A stretch of 64,000 bases of DNA. It comes from Photobacterium sp. GJ3 (GTDB lineage Bacteria; Pseudomonadota; Gammaproteobacteria; Enterobacterales; Vibrionaceae). The notes below the pieces were generated by a model. It saw only the letters and a program-made list of their open reading frames with translations, searched no databases and was not told where the DNA came from. The position numbers were made by a program, and so were the translations under genes. Numbering within the stretch: the first letter of the stretch is position 1; the number at the start of each line of letters is the position of its first letter. Below are positions 54,317 through 62,488 of this stretch, in pieces. The stretch lies in the NCBI RefSeq assembly GCF_018199995.1, contig NZ_CP073578.1, forward strand, positions 2,418,001 through 2,482,000, in the 5' to 3' direction.

Positions 54317-55024
54317 GTGACCGAAAGAACACATTTTACACTCTGTTTGATCTTTATCGGCATACTCTGCGGTTTCTTAAGCGGGAATGCAATTGCTGCA
54401 AGCGATAACTTACTCAGTAATGTGCGACAGGCAGCAACAGATCACATCCGGGAGTTGGTGGCCCAACCAGACCGGGGGAGTCTGGAGGTGAACGCCACTG
54501 CATTAGATAACCGCTTACGAATCAGCGCATGCCAAGAACCCCTGCAAACGTCGGTGCCCGGTAATCAGTCACTGACCGGCAATGTCACCGTTCTGGTCAG
54601 TTGCCCGACATCAGGCTGGCAAGTTTATGTTCCGGTTCAGGTCTCTTTATTGCTGCCACGCGTTGTCGCAGCCAAACCTTTGGCCCGGGGTGCAGTCATC
54701 ACTGCTGCCGACTTACAAGTCAGCCAGGTGGAAAGCCGTTTTCAACGGAGTATCGTCTTCGAGTCCCCAGAACAGGTGATTGGTTCAACGGTGAAGCGAA
54801 ACATCAATATGGGCGAAGCGGTAGAAGGCAACGATATTTGCCTGGTTTGCCGGAATGACTCGGTCATCATTAAAGCCGGACAAAGCGGCCTGAACATCGT
54901 CACGAAAGGCACAGCACTGTCTGACGGTTCACTGGGTGAAGAGATCCGGGTTCAGAATACGAAGTCCCGTCGTATCATTCAGGCCAGAATCACCGCTGTG
55001 GGTGAAGTCACTGTCAGCTACTAA
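54317..55024 (+). CDS. flgA: FlgA, P-ring assembly chaperone
   Basis: A 235-residue periplasmic protein. GTG start; signal peptide (LCLIFIGILCGFLSGNAIA); C-terminal SAF domain with VVAAKPLARGAVITAADLQVSQVE and SVIIKAGQSGLNIVTKGTAL. It helps FlgI assemble in the periplasm. It diverges from cheV across a 137-bp gap; no convincing promoter found, only a poor GG-N10-GC at 54271. Confidence 0.95.
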   Translation: MTERTHFTLCLIFIGILCGFLSGNAIAASDNLLSNVRQAATDHIRELVAQPDRGSLEVNATALDNRLRISACQEPLQTSVPGNQSLTGNVTVLVSCPTSGWQVYVPVQVSLLLPRVVAAKPLARGAVITAADLQVSQVESRFQRSIVFESPEQVIGSTVKRNINMGEAVEGNDICLVCRNDSVIIKAGQSGLNIVTKGTALSDGSLGEEIRVQNTKSRRIIQARITAVGEVTVSY

Positions 55025-55032
55025 AAAAATGC

Positions 55033-55059
55033 TAAAGTTATACAGAGCCTTGCCGATAG
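55033..55059 (+). promoter_or_regulatory. Sigma-28 (FliA) promoter for flgMN
   Basis: TAAA, exactly 15 bases, then GCCGATAG: seven of eight -10 matches and ideal spacing, 35 bp before the flgM start. FliA driving its own anti-sigma gene is the usual feedback. Confidence 0.92.
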
Positions 55060-55093
55060 CAGGGCATCAACGATGAAATCTGTTTAAGGCAAC

Positions 55094-55411
55094 ATGATTA
55101 TGGCAAGTATTGATTCCCTGCGTAGCGGTCAGGTTATGACCAACCTGCGCAACAGCAGCAGTACGAACACCACACAAGGCAGAACGGAAGCCCGGGAAGA
55201 ATCAGGACATACCCCAAAAGATGCGGTGTCTCTGAGTTCACAGGCGCGTGCCGTGGGTCAAATCCATCAGCAACTCGCGACAGAGCCCAGCTTTGATCGC
55301 ACCAAAGTTGAGGCCATCAAAAATGCCATCAACAATGGTTCGTATCAGATTGATGCTGATCGCCTGGCAAACAATATTCTTCGATTTGAGGACGAACTCC
55401 GCGGGCTCTGA
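55094..55411 (+). CDS. flgM: FlgM, anti-sigma-28 factor
   Basis: A 105-residue protein holding FliA until the hook is complete, then exported. The C-terminal FliA-binding part has SFDRTKVEAIKNAINNGSYQ and IDADRLANNILRFEDEL. The N-terminus is flexible and polar. AAGG sits close upstream of the ATG at 55094; a second ATG at 55100 is possible. Confidence 0.95.
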   Translation: MIMASIDSLRSGQVMTNLRNSSSTNTTQGRTEAREESGHTPKDAVSLSSQARAVGQIHQQLATEPSFDRTKVEAIKNAINNGSYQIDADRLANNILRFEDELRGL

Positions 55412-55452
55412 TATCATCAGACGCTCGCTGCTACGTCCCCGGAGTCAGAGTT

Positions 55453-55878
55453 ATGTCGCCAACCATTGAACAATTACTTGCCCAGCAACACGCCACACTC
55501 GAGGTGCTGCTTCGCTTATTGACACACGAGCGGGATGCCATTGTGAAGCGTCAGCCTGGCGACATTACCCGGCTAGCCAACGATAAAAAAGATCTGGTTG
55601 ATAAAATTCAGCTACAGGATCAACAAATTGCCCGACACACCCAAAGTAGCCGGCTGACAGAAAGTCCGGAACTGGCAGAGCAGGTTCAGACTATTCAGGC
55701 GCTGGTGAGTGAATGCCAGCATCAAAATGAGCTCAATGGTGCCGCACTCCAGCGAGCCCAGCTTAGTTTTCATAAACTGAATAATTTGTTCCAGCAAAGT
55801 ATGGGTCATCATCAGACCTACAACAAAGAAGGCGTTGCCCAGAACCTGCGCTCTTTGGGAACGAATCTGAAAGCCTGA
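55453..55878 (+). CDS. flgN: FlgN, FlgK/FlgL export chaperone
   Basis: A 141-residue helical protein (TIEQLLAQQHATLEVLLRLL, LVSECQHQNELNGAALQRAQ). FlgN delivers FlgK and FlgL to the export gate. It follows flgM by 41 bp under the same sigma-28 promoter. The ending with MGHHQTYNKEGVAQ matches the family. Confidence 0.92.
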   Translation: MSPTIEQLLAQQHATLEVLLRLLTHERDAIVKRQPGDITRLANDKKDLVDKIQLQDQQIARHTQSSRLTESPELAEQVQTIQALVSECQHQNELNGAALQRAQLSFHKLNNLFQQSMGHHQTYNKEGVAQNLRSLGTNLKA

Positions 55879-56095
55879 AATTTTTTCGGGCTCAATCCAG
55901 CACCGTCAATGAATTGACTCCTTCATTCTGCTTTCTGAACCTTTATTTTCTTCTTAAAAACCAAAGCACTAAACTGCACCTACCCTTCATTCATGACTTC
56001 CCCATCGTGCGTTTGATTCATGCCATGAATCTCATGACACACCATCCGTCAGGATTACGTCAGCTAATGTAAAAATGGAAAAATTTCATTGGATA

Positions 56096-56109
56096 TTGAT
56101 GTGAATCAC
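56096..56109. promoter_or_regulatory. Candidate FNR/CRP-family site upstream of the TRIC channel gene
   Basis: TTGAT-GTGA-ATCAC matches the FNR consensus TTGAT-N4-ATCAA at nine of ten bases; overlapping it is a perfect odd palindrome ATGTGA-A-TCACAT (56099-56111). It is centred about 58 bp upstream of the ATG at 56161. Regulation is inferred only. Confidence 0.4.
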
Positions 56110-56160
56110 ATTTACCATGGCAGCATTTCTCCCCACCTTTCACTAAGAGTTTGATTTTTC

Positions 56161-56802
56161 ATGCTGTTAACCGTTTTATACATTGTCGGAATCACTGCAG
56201 AAGCGATGACAGGCGCCCTTGCAGCTGGCAAACGCCACATGGACTGGTTTGGTGTGATGCTGGTCGCCAGCGCAACTGCAATTGGCGGCGGCACAGTGAG
56301 GGATATTTTACTGGGGCACTATCCGCTAAATTGGATTGCCAATCCGCAGTATCTGCTGATTACCTGCATTGCCGGTCTGCTGACGACCTGGACTGCTCCA
56401 CTGGTTGTCCGTTTCCATAAAGTGTTCGTGTTGCTGGATGCGCTGGGATTAATTGTCTTCAGCATTCTGGGCTGCCGGGTTGCCATGAATATGGATCAGC
56501 CCGTGATTATCTGTTTCATGGCTGCGGTTGTAACCGGCGTCTTTGGGGGATTACTGCGAGATTTGATTTGTCGACGAACCCCGCTTGTTTTACACAAAGA
56601 GCTGTATGCATCCGTGGCATTTATTGCGGCAGGACTCTACATGGCACAACTGTACTTTGCCGTGCCGGAAAACATTGCCATCGGAATCACCCTGGTGACC
56701 GGATTCCTGCTTCGAATCGCTGCGATCCGCTTTCAGTGGCAATTACCGGTGTTCCGCATTGAAGATTCTGCTGAGCAGTCAAAGGGAAACATCAGCCACT
56801 GA
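56161..56802 (+). CDS. Trimeric intracellular cation (TRIC) channel family protein
   Basis: A 213-residue protein of about seven membrane helices in two repeats, each carrying the glycine-rich GG motif: ASATAIGGGTVRDILLGHYP and AVVTGVFGGLLRDLICRRTP. This is the TRIC/UPF0126 (YadS/YicG-like) family, bacterial homotrimeric K+ channels. It has no known flagellar role and stands alone between flgN and the flgPO genes. Confidence 0.9.
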   Translation: MLLTVLYIVGITAEAMTGALAAGKRHMDWFGVMLVASATAIGGGTVRDILLGHYPLNWIANPQYLLITCIAGLLTTWTAPLVVRFHKVFVLLDALGLIVFSILGCRVAMNMDQPVIICFMAAVVTGVFGGLLRDLICRRTPLVLHKELYASVAFIAAGLYMAQLYFAVPENIAIGITLVTGFLLRIAAIRFQWQLPVFRIEDSAEQSKGNISH

Positions 56803-56813
56803 TTGAACCCTTC

Positions 56814-56855
56814 AAAAAAAGCGGCAAGGTCATGCCTGACCTTGCCGCTTTTTTT
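56814..56855. terminator. Bidirectional terminator between the TRIC gene and flgP
   Basis: A 15-bp perfect stem (AAAGCGGCAAGGTCA / TGACCTTGCCGCTTT) with a four-base loop, flanked by A and T runs on both sides. It serves the converging TRIC gene (plus) and flgP (minus). Same GCGGCAAGG arm as other terminators here. Confidence 0.95.
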
Positions 56856-56876
56856 ATCCTATTCATTTCAACGCGG

Positions 56877-57305
56877 TTAAAACAGAATTTCCTGATTCGC
56901 CGGGACATGGTAAACCTCGCCCTGCTGTTTCATCCGTTCCATCTTATTGAGATCCAGCTGCATTTCTGTCACATAGCTGTCTCCCACCGGATAGCTCCGA
57001 ATCACCTCAGCGCCACGGATCACGCCGTCCACTGCGCCGTCTGTTTCTTCTGAACCCAACTGTTGATCGGTCAGTCCCGCGCGAGCACTGATTCGCATCC
57101 CGTAGACCTGCTCTGTCAACTCACGGTAAGCATCCAGTTTAGAAGCCCGCATCGCTCGAATTCTTTTTTCTTCAATCGTCTGACCACGCTGCTCTGTAAT
57201 TGAAGCATACCCGACTGCCGTGATCAGATTGATATCGCGAAATTCTGTTAACGGCTGGCAACCAGACAGGGTAATCAGCAAAACAGCCATCCACCAAAAC
57301 CGCAT
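56877..57305 (-). CDS. flgP: FlgP, outer-membrane H-ring lipoprotein
   Basis: A 142-residue LPP20-family lipoprotein; lipobox ITLSGC with Cys16. The segment IEEKRIRAMRASKLDAYREL followed by TEQVYGMRI is the FlgP signature. With FlgO and FlgT it builds the Vibrio outer-membrane H ring. It lies 8 bp after flgO. Confidence 0.93.
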   Translation of the reverse strand: MRFWWMAVLLITLSGCQPLTEFRDINLITAVGYASITEQRGQTIEEKRIRAMRASKLDAYRELTEQVYGMRISARAGLTDQQLGSEETDGAVDGVIRGAEVIRSYPVGDSYVTEMQLDLNKMERMKQQGEVYHVPANQEILF

Positions 57306-57313
57306 AGTGACTC

Positions 57314-57949
57314 CTAAGGTTTTAATATGATCGAATTGTTCTCAAATTTTGTCGCTTCAGAACGGATCAACACCCCATTCTCAAGCCGCATTTTATTCAG
57401 GGTATCCAGATCGCGACCGATCCGATCTTCCGGCAAAAAGCCCTGCGCACTGGCGATCACAACGCGCGAACGCATTCCAATCACGCGGGCATTGATCAAG
57501 ACACCACCGCCCTGACGCAGCATCGTTCCCGTCAGAACATAATCGACCGGCTGTTCAGAAGCCAGCTCTTTCCAGTTCCGGCTGAGCGAAAAATCACCTT
57601 CCGGCGTCACACGAATTGCACCCGTCGCTTTATAGTCCACCACAGTAAAACCAAGTTGCTGCATGTGGTACATAAAGCCTTCTGACACGGCATTCCCCAG
57701 CCAGTTTGTTTCGTTCATTTGCTGAATATCAACAAAGGACGTGACAGCTAAAGGGGTTTTTGCAGTCAGATACTGGTTGGATTCCACCAGTTGCTTCGTC
57801 ATCCCTTCGATAAAAAAGTCGATGGTATGGCGAGGGGTTTCCGTCAGCAAAAAATTGCTGCCGGCATAGCTCTCTTTACCGTTATAAACGGGTGCATACG
57901 TACATGATGCTGTCAGCAGCGACAACAGCAAGATGGTCCATTTTTTCAT
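57314..57949 (-). CDS. flgO: FlgO, outer-membrane H-ring lipoprotein
   Basis: A 211-residue lipoprotein; lipobox LLTASC. The FlgO domain contains VTSFVDIQQMNETNWLGNAV, SEGFMYHMQQLGFTVVDYKA and YVLTGTMLRQGGGVLINARV. It helps anchor the flagellum in the outer membrane and is divergent from flgT, as in Vibrio cholerae. Confidence 0.93.
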   Translation of the reverse strand: MKKWTILLLSLLTASCTYAPVYNGKESYAGSNFLLTETPRHTIDFFIEGMTKQLVESNQYLTAKTPLAVTSFVDIQQMNETNWLGNAVSEGFMYHMQQLGFTVVDYKATGAIRVTPEGDFSLSRNWKELASEQPVDYVLTGTMLRQGGGVLINARVIGMRSRVVIASAQGFLPEDRIGRDLDTLNKMRLENGVLIRSEATKFENNSIILKP

Positions 57950-58205
57950 TCTACCCTGCTCCGGAAGAAACGAGACAATGGCCTTTTATCGCCTCTTATC
58001 TCGAAAACTTTATCACTTTTCATTGCCACGCTCCCAAATTGACGTTTTAGGAACGCTCTTTGCATACATCATCCAGCGACTTGGGATGTTGGCAATGGAA
58101 AAAGCTGTTAGGCTGATTGACTTGAACACAAATGCTGACTCAACCTGAACGACACACAAAGTAAAGCAACATTCGTACCGAAATTATCCAGAGACTGGAA
58201 AAACT

Positions 58206-59348
58206 ATGAAAAAGACGCTCAGGAATGCCCTTCTGGGTCTGGGAATATTGACTGCAATTCCTTCGCAAGCTGCCTGGTTTGAAGTCACTGGCCAGGCCAT
58301 CATGCTGGAAAGCAAGTCTTCTGCCCGGACCAATGCAATTGAAGACGCCGTCTACCGCGCCATGCATTTTGCAGGGGCTGACTTTTCCAGCTTTTCCAGT
58401 ATGAAGCCCTACTTCCAGGAAGACCGGAAAGACTATCAGTTCAACGGCAGTGAAGTCCGCCATGTTCAGATCAGTAAAAGCTATACCAAAGACGGCAATT
58501 ACTACGTCACTGCCAGAGTCGATATTTACCCGACGGCAAAAAGTTGCCACAACGTCCAGTATAAAAAAGGCATGCTGATCAGCGATTTTTCCATTGCCGT
58601 ACCGCAACAGGCTGCGCTGGGGGGCATTTATCAGGTGGGGAAAGATTTCACCCAACTGCTCAAGCGGCAAATCGGTAAGCAATCACAAAGCTTTGTGATC
58701 ACCGGGACCAGTGCCGTACCGGTTCAGCCGGAGAACCCCAGTGCGATGATGATGCTGGCGGAAGACTTTGATGCGCAATACATCCTGAGCGGACAAATCA
58801 CGGATCTCACCTCAACACTGGATCAGAACCGTTTTTCCAGCGATACCATCAACCGTCAGTTTTCTGTCGAACTCCAGGTGCTGGACGGCAAAACCGGGGA
58901 GATGATGTTACAACGGAAATACAGAGAAGTGGCAGAATGGCCCTTCTCCCGGATCAGTCAGGTCGATACCCAAAGTGCGCGCTTCTGGGTTTCGACTTAT
59001 GGGGCTGCCCTGCAACGAGTCAGCCGGAATATGATGCTGGATCTGGAATCGTCACTGGCATGCCGGGCCAGTTTGCCGGAAGTCATTAACGCACATGGCA
59101 ATCTGGTGCAAATGAATGTTGGCAGAACCCATGGTGTTCGTCAGGGCGATGAACTCAAGCTCTGGCATACAGCCGGATTTATTGATCAGTATGGTATCTC
59201 TCGCAACCGTATGGTCGAGACCGAGATCAGCTTAGTTGTTAACCGTGTCTATGAAACCTCAGCAGAACTGAGTGTTCAGCAAAGTGAACTTGCGGCAAGC
59301 ATTCAGCCTGGCGATTTACTGACCAAGCAACCGCCACGCAGGTACTAA
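58206..59348 (+). CDS. flgT: FlgT, H-ring periplasmic protein
   Basis: A 380-residue protein with a signal peptide (ALLGLGILTAIPSQA) and then the FlgT start AWFEVTGQAIMLESKSSART. The middle carries LSGQITDLTSTLDQNRF; the C-terminal domain has HGVRQGDELKLWHTAGF. FlgT recruits MotX/MotY and is needed for T- and H-ring formation. It lies before tRNA-Arg. Confidence 0.94.
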   Translation: MKKTLRNALLGLGILTAIPSQAAWFEVTGQAIMLESKSSARTNAIEDAVYRAMHFAGADFSSFSSMKPYFQEDRKDYQFNGSEVRHVQISKSYTKDGNYYVTARVDIYPTAKSCHNVQYKKGMLISDFSIAVPQQAALGGIYQVGKDFTQLLKRQIGKQSQSFVITGTSAVPVQPENPSAMMMLAEDFDAQYILSGQITDLTSTLDQNRFSSDTINRQFSVELQVLDGKTGEMMLQRKYREVAEWPFSRISQVDTQSARFWVSTYGAALQRVSRNMMLDLESSLACRASLPEVINAHGNLVQMNVGRTHGVRQGDELKLWHTAGFIDQYGISRNRMVETEISLVVNRVYETSAELSVQQSELAASIQPGDLLTKQPPRRY

Positions 59349-59351
59349 TCG

Positions 59352-59380
59352 CTTAAAAAACATCGTCTTTTGGGTATAAT
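59352..59380 (+). promoter_or_regulatory. Promoter of tRNA-Arg
   Basis: TATAAT at 59375-59380 with a weak -35 (CTTAAA) 17 bp upstream, followed by a GC-rich discriminator GGCC, as in stable-RNA promoters. The tRNA starts 24 bp downstream of the -10. Confidence 0.6.
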
Positions 59381-59403
59381 GGCCTTTCTGAATTTCCAGA
59401 AAG

Positions 59404-59480
59404 GCTCCCTTAGCTCAGTAGGATAGAGCGTCCCCCTCCTAAGGGGAAGGCCGCAGGTTCGACTCCTGCAGGGAGCGCCA
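59404..59480 (+). tRNA. tRNA-Arg (anticodon CCU)
   Basis: A 77-nt cloverleaf with encoded CCA. Acceptor arms GCTCCCT/AGGGAGC pair perfectly; D arm AGCTCAGTAGGATAGAGC; anticodon stem TCCCC/GGGGA with loop CTCCTAA, anticodon CCT at 59438-59440, reading AGG; T arm GCAGG TTCGACT CCTGC. Discriminator G, as usual for arginine. Confidence 0.97.
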
Positions 59481-59614
59481 TTTCCAGCAATTTCTTACTC
59501 GCTTTCACGCCGTCTCAATATTTGGACAACTCGCTGCTTTTTCGGCAAATTCCTGAAATTTAACCTTGCTGATCCTGTCTGTGTCTTTGAAAAGATTCTG
59601 CGTCTTTTTAATAA

Positions 59615-59644
59615 TTGAAAATTATGATCTTGTTCTAGTCTAAT
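59615..59644 (+). promoter_or_regulatory. Candidate promoter for the small secreted protein
   Basis: TTGAAA and TCTAAT separated by 18 bp, about 95 bp upstream of the ATG at 59739. Plausible sigma-70 elements in an AT-rich stretch; not verified. Confidence 0.35.
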
Positions 59645-59738
59645 AGTGATAAAGACGGAGTGATTTCAAAAACGCAGAGTAATCCGCCATAAGGTTGCTT
59701 TGAGGAATCACCTTATGTCGTCACCACAGGAGAGAGCT

Positions 59739-59912
59739 ATGAAAAAGTTCGCAATGTTCGCGACTGCCGCGCTGATGGCACTGAGCTTTAATGCAATGGC
59801 CTACACCTTGTCCGGCACACCAACGCAAATCCCGAGCGATGCCATGCAATACTGTGCTGGTGCACAAAACTTCTGGGTCTGCGTGGACAACTTTGAACGC
59901 CAGAACCGATAA
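59739..59912 (+). CDS. Small secreted protein of unknown function
   Basis: A 57-residue protein from the ATG at 59739, which follows CAGGAGAGAG; a frame opens earlier at 59700 without a ribosome site. Signal peptide MKKFAMFATAALMALSFNAMA, leaving a mature peptide of about 36 residues with two cysteines nine residues apart (CAGAQNFWVC). I do not recognise a family. It has its own terminator. Confidence 0.75.
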   Translation: MKKFAMFATAALMALSFNAMAYTLSGTPTQIPSDAMQYCAGAQNFWVCVDNFERQNR

Positions 59913-59938
59913 CGATAGCCAATGTATAAAAAATGTAT

Positions 59939-59970
59939 AAAAAAAAGCGGAGGCTGAGGCCTCCGCTTTT
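59939..59970. terminator. Bidirectional terminator between the small gene and gltX
   Basis: A perfect stem AAAAGCGGAGGC / GCCTCCGCTTTT around TGAG, with A run on the left and T run on the right, serving both converging genes. Confidence 0.93.
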
Positions 59971-59997
59971 CATGAAATCATGACGGATTTCTGGTGA

Positions 59998-61422
59998 TTA
60001 AGCGTTTGCTTCACGCGCAGCGATGTAATCCAGCGCCATCTGAATACGGGCAATCACACGAGCTTTACCAACCAGCATCATGACAGCATCCACTGAAGGA
60101 GACTGACCCTGACCGGTCACAGCAACACGCAGTGGCATGCCGACTTTCCCCATTCCCAGCGCCAGCTCTTCGCAGGTTTGCTGAATCAGCTGATGCAGTG
60201 CATCCGTGTTCCAGTCTTCCAGTGCTTCTGCTTTCTGCTTGGCCAGCGCCAGTGCTTCTTTGGCAACCGGACGCAGATGCTTCTTCGCAGCGTTTTCATC
60301 AAAGGCCGTGAAATCTTCAAAGAAATAACGTGACTGAGCAGCCAGCTCCACCAGTGTATCGCTGCGCTCTGCCAGCAGTTTAATCACTTCTGTCACTTCC
60401 GGGCCACCCGCCGTATCGATTCCCTGGTGATCCAGATGCCACTGCAGATGTTTTGCAACATAAGCTGGCTCTGACGTTTTGATGTAGTGATGATTCAACC
60501 AACGCAGTTTGTCGGTGTTAAATGCAGATGCCGACTTACTGATATCATTCAGGCTGAACAGCTTAATCATCTCTTCCTGCGTGAAAATTTCCTGATCACC
60601 ATGAGACCAGCCCAGACGAACCAGATAGTTCAGCAGAGCTTCCGGCAGATAACCTTCGTCACGATATTGCATCACACTGACAGCACCATGGCGCTTCGAC
60701 AGCTTGGCACCGTCATCACCCAAAATCATGGCACAGTGTGCAAACTCTGGCACAGGCGCACCCAGTGCTTGATAGATGTTGATCTGGCGTGGAGTATTGT
60801 TGATATGGTCTTCACCACGAACAACATGGGTAATTTCCATATCCCAGTCATCCACCACTACACAGAAGTTGTAAGTCGGGCTGCCATCTGTGCGACGAAT
60901 GATCAGATCATCCAGCTCGCTGTTACTGATTTCAATCCGGCCACGAATGTGATCGTCAAAAACCACACTGCCTTCTTTCGGGTTACGGAAACGGATCACG
61001 AATGGTGAATCTGCTGTTGCAGCTGCGTTCGCTTCAATGATTCGCGGATGATTCGCATCGTAGCGCGGCTTCACGCCTGCAGCCATTTGCGCTTCACGGA
61101 TTTCATCCAGCAATTCTTTCGGACAGTAGCATTTGTACGCTTTATCTTCTGCCAGCAGCTGATCAATCAATTGGTTATAACGGTCAAAACGTTTGGTCTG
61201 GTAGTACGGGCCTTCATCCCAGTTCAACCCTAACCACGTCATTCCTTCCATAATGGCGTCGATAGCTTCCTGAGTGGAACGCTCAATATCCGTATCTTCG
61301 ATACGCAATACAAATTCACCACCCGTGTGTTTGGCATACAACCAGGAATAAAGCGCAGTACGAGCACCACCAACATGCAGGAAGCCTGTTGGACTAGGAG
61401 CAAAACGAGTTTTAACCGTCAT
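59998..61422 (-). CDS. gltX: Glutamyl-tRNA synthetase
   Basis: A 474-residue class I synthetase charging tRNA-Glu. The HIGH-type motif is [20 protein letters not shown] (HVGG, residues 16-19) and the KMSKS-type motif is [10 protein letters not shown]. The EDTD and CYCPKEL segments are typical of the bacterial enzyme. Length is standard. Confidence 0.98.
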   Translation of the reverse strand: MTVKTRFAPSPTGFLHVGGARTALYSWLYAKHTGGEFVLRIEDTDIERSTQEAIDAIMEGMTWLGLNWDEGPYYQTKRFDRYNQLIDQLLAEDKAYKCYCPKELLDEIREAQMAAGVKPRYDANHPRIIEANAAATADSPFVIRFRNPKEGSVVFDDHIRGRIEISNSELDDLIIRRTDGSPTYNFCVVVDDWDMEITHVVRGEDHINNTPRQINIYQALGAPVPEFAHCAMILGDDGAKLSKRHGAVSVMQYRDEGYLPEALLNYLVRLGWSHGDQEIFTQEEMIKLFSLNDISKSASAFNTDKLRWLNHHYIKTSEPAYVAKHLQWHLDHQGIDTAGGPEVTEVIKLLAERSDTLVELAAQSRYFFEDFTAFDENAAKKHLRPVAKEALALAKQKAEALEDWNTDALHQLIQQTCEELALGMGKVGMPLRVAVTGQGQSPSVDAVMMLVGKARVIARIQMALDYIAAREANA

Positions 61423-61704
61423 GAAAAGACCTTCAATCTAATGATTCAAACAATGAGCGAAACAGGAAGAATTTACGCTGTCTGCAGTACCGGCCATTCT
61501 ACCACCGCCGGGGCAATCCTCAAATGCTCAACCATTGATTCCTGAGGGCAATGTAAGTGACGTGAAAACAGAGCCTCTGAAAGTGACCCCCTTCAAACTC
61601 TCCAAGATTGTCAGTTTTACCGCTTTACCCTTCACGTGCACTCAGTAAACTGTATTTTGACACACGAACCAGCGGATCCCCGCTTGCGCTAAAGGATTGC
61701 CATC

Positions 61705-62334
61705 ATGAAGTTGAAAAAATTATTCCTGTCATCTGCGCTGTTGGCTCTGACGGCCCCGACCATGGCACAAGTCAAACTGGAGCTGCCAAAAGGTGTCCAC
61801 CTTCTGGTTGTGAATGAACAAGATGCAGGGTATTCCGCGCTGGGTTTTAATCACCGGCCCGTGCTTGAGTTGCCAGATGGACAGAATCAGGTTGTCTTCA
61901 GAATTGGCAAGATTGTGATGGAAAGCGGCAGCCTGAAAACCAAATATGATTCTGTGCCGATTGTCGCGTTATTTGATGCCAAAGAGACAACACTCTCGCT
62001 GGAGGTTCCGAATATAGAAACGCTCGCGCAAGGCCAAGCATATGACAAAGACCCGCGTTTTCAATTACTGAATCATGGGCAGCCAGTGAATGTTAAGTCC
62101 GACCAACTTGCTGTCGGCTTTACTTTGTCGCCAGATTATCTGCAACTGACACGAGACTATAACCGTTCCGATCGTGTGGCGTCGCTGAAAACGAATCCTC
62201 GTTCTGCAACGCCTGTTCAGCAATCCGTCCCAACAGATAGCAAAGCGGATGAAATGCTCAAATACTGGTTTGAGCAGGTAAGCCCGGAAAGTCGTAAAGC
62301 GTTCTTAAGCTGGGCTGTTCAAAACATGGATTAA
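61705..62334 (+). CDS. DUF2057 (YccT/CsgI-like) periplasmic protein
   Basis: A 209-residue protein with a signal peptide (FLSSALLALTAPTMA). The mature part starts QVKLELPKGVHLLVVNEQDA and includes ELPDGQNQVVFRIGKIV, matching DUF2057/UPF0319; a C-terminal conserved tail LKYWFEQVSPESRKAFLSWA is present. E. coli YccT (CsgI) inhibits curli; whether that holds here is unknown. It diverges from gltX across 282 bp that also hold the gltX promoter. Confidence 0.88.
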   Translation: MKLKKLFLSSALLALTAPTMAQVKLELPKGVHLLVVNEQDAGYSALGFNHRPVLELPDGQNQVVFRIGKIVMESGSLKTKYDSVPIVALFDAKETTLSLEVPNIETLAQGQAYDKDPRFQLLNHGQPVNVKSDQLAVGFTLSPDYLQLTRDYNRSDRVASLKTNPRSATPVQQSVPTDSKADEMLKYWFEQVSPESRKAFLSWAVQNMD

Positions 62335-62363
62335 TTCCACTTTCAAGAGAATATTGGAATGAA

Positions 62364-62399
62364 CAAAACAAAAAGCACCCTCTCGGTGCTTTTTGTTTT
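62364..62399 (+). terminator. Terminator after the DUF2057 gene
   Basis: Arms AAAAAGCACC / GGTGCTTTTT with loop CTCTC, followed by a T-rich run. The A-rich left side may allow it to act on the opposite strand too. Confidence 0.92.
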
Positions 62400-62434
62400 C
62401 ATCACAACTGACATCACATCCACTGAAAACAAAA

Positions 62435-62458
62435 GGACCGGCCCACAAGGGACCGGCC
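62435..62458 (-). terminator. Possible terminator after the porin gene
   Basis: GGACCGGCC occurs twice (62435-62443, 62450-62458); an interrupted GG(T)CCC/GGGCC hairpin can form on the minus strand, followed by TTTTGTTTTC. It lies 30 bp past the porin stop. Confidence 0.5.
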
Positions 62459-62488
62459 AAATTGAATAAGGCAGTAGCAGTTCAGCGA

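Noticed and set aside
59404..59480. tRNA-Arg as an attachment site for a genomic island
   Set aside because: No integrase, no partial tRNA repeat nearby, and the downstream neighbour gltX is a core gene.
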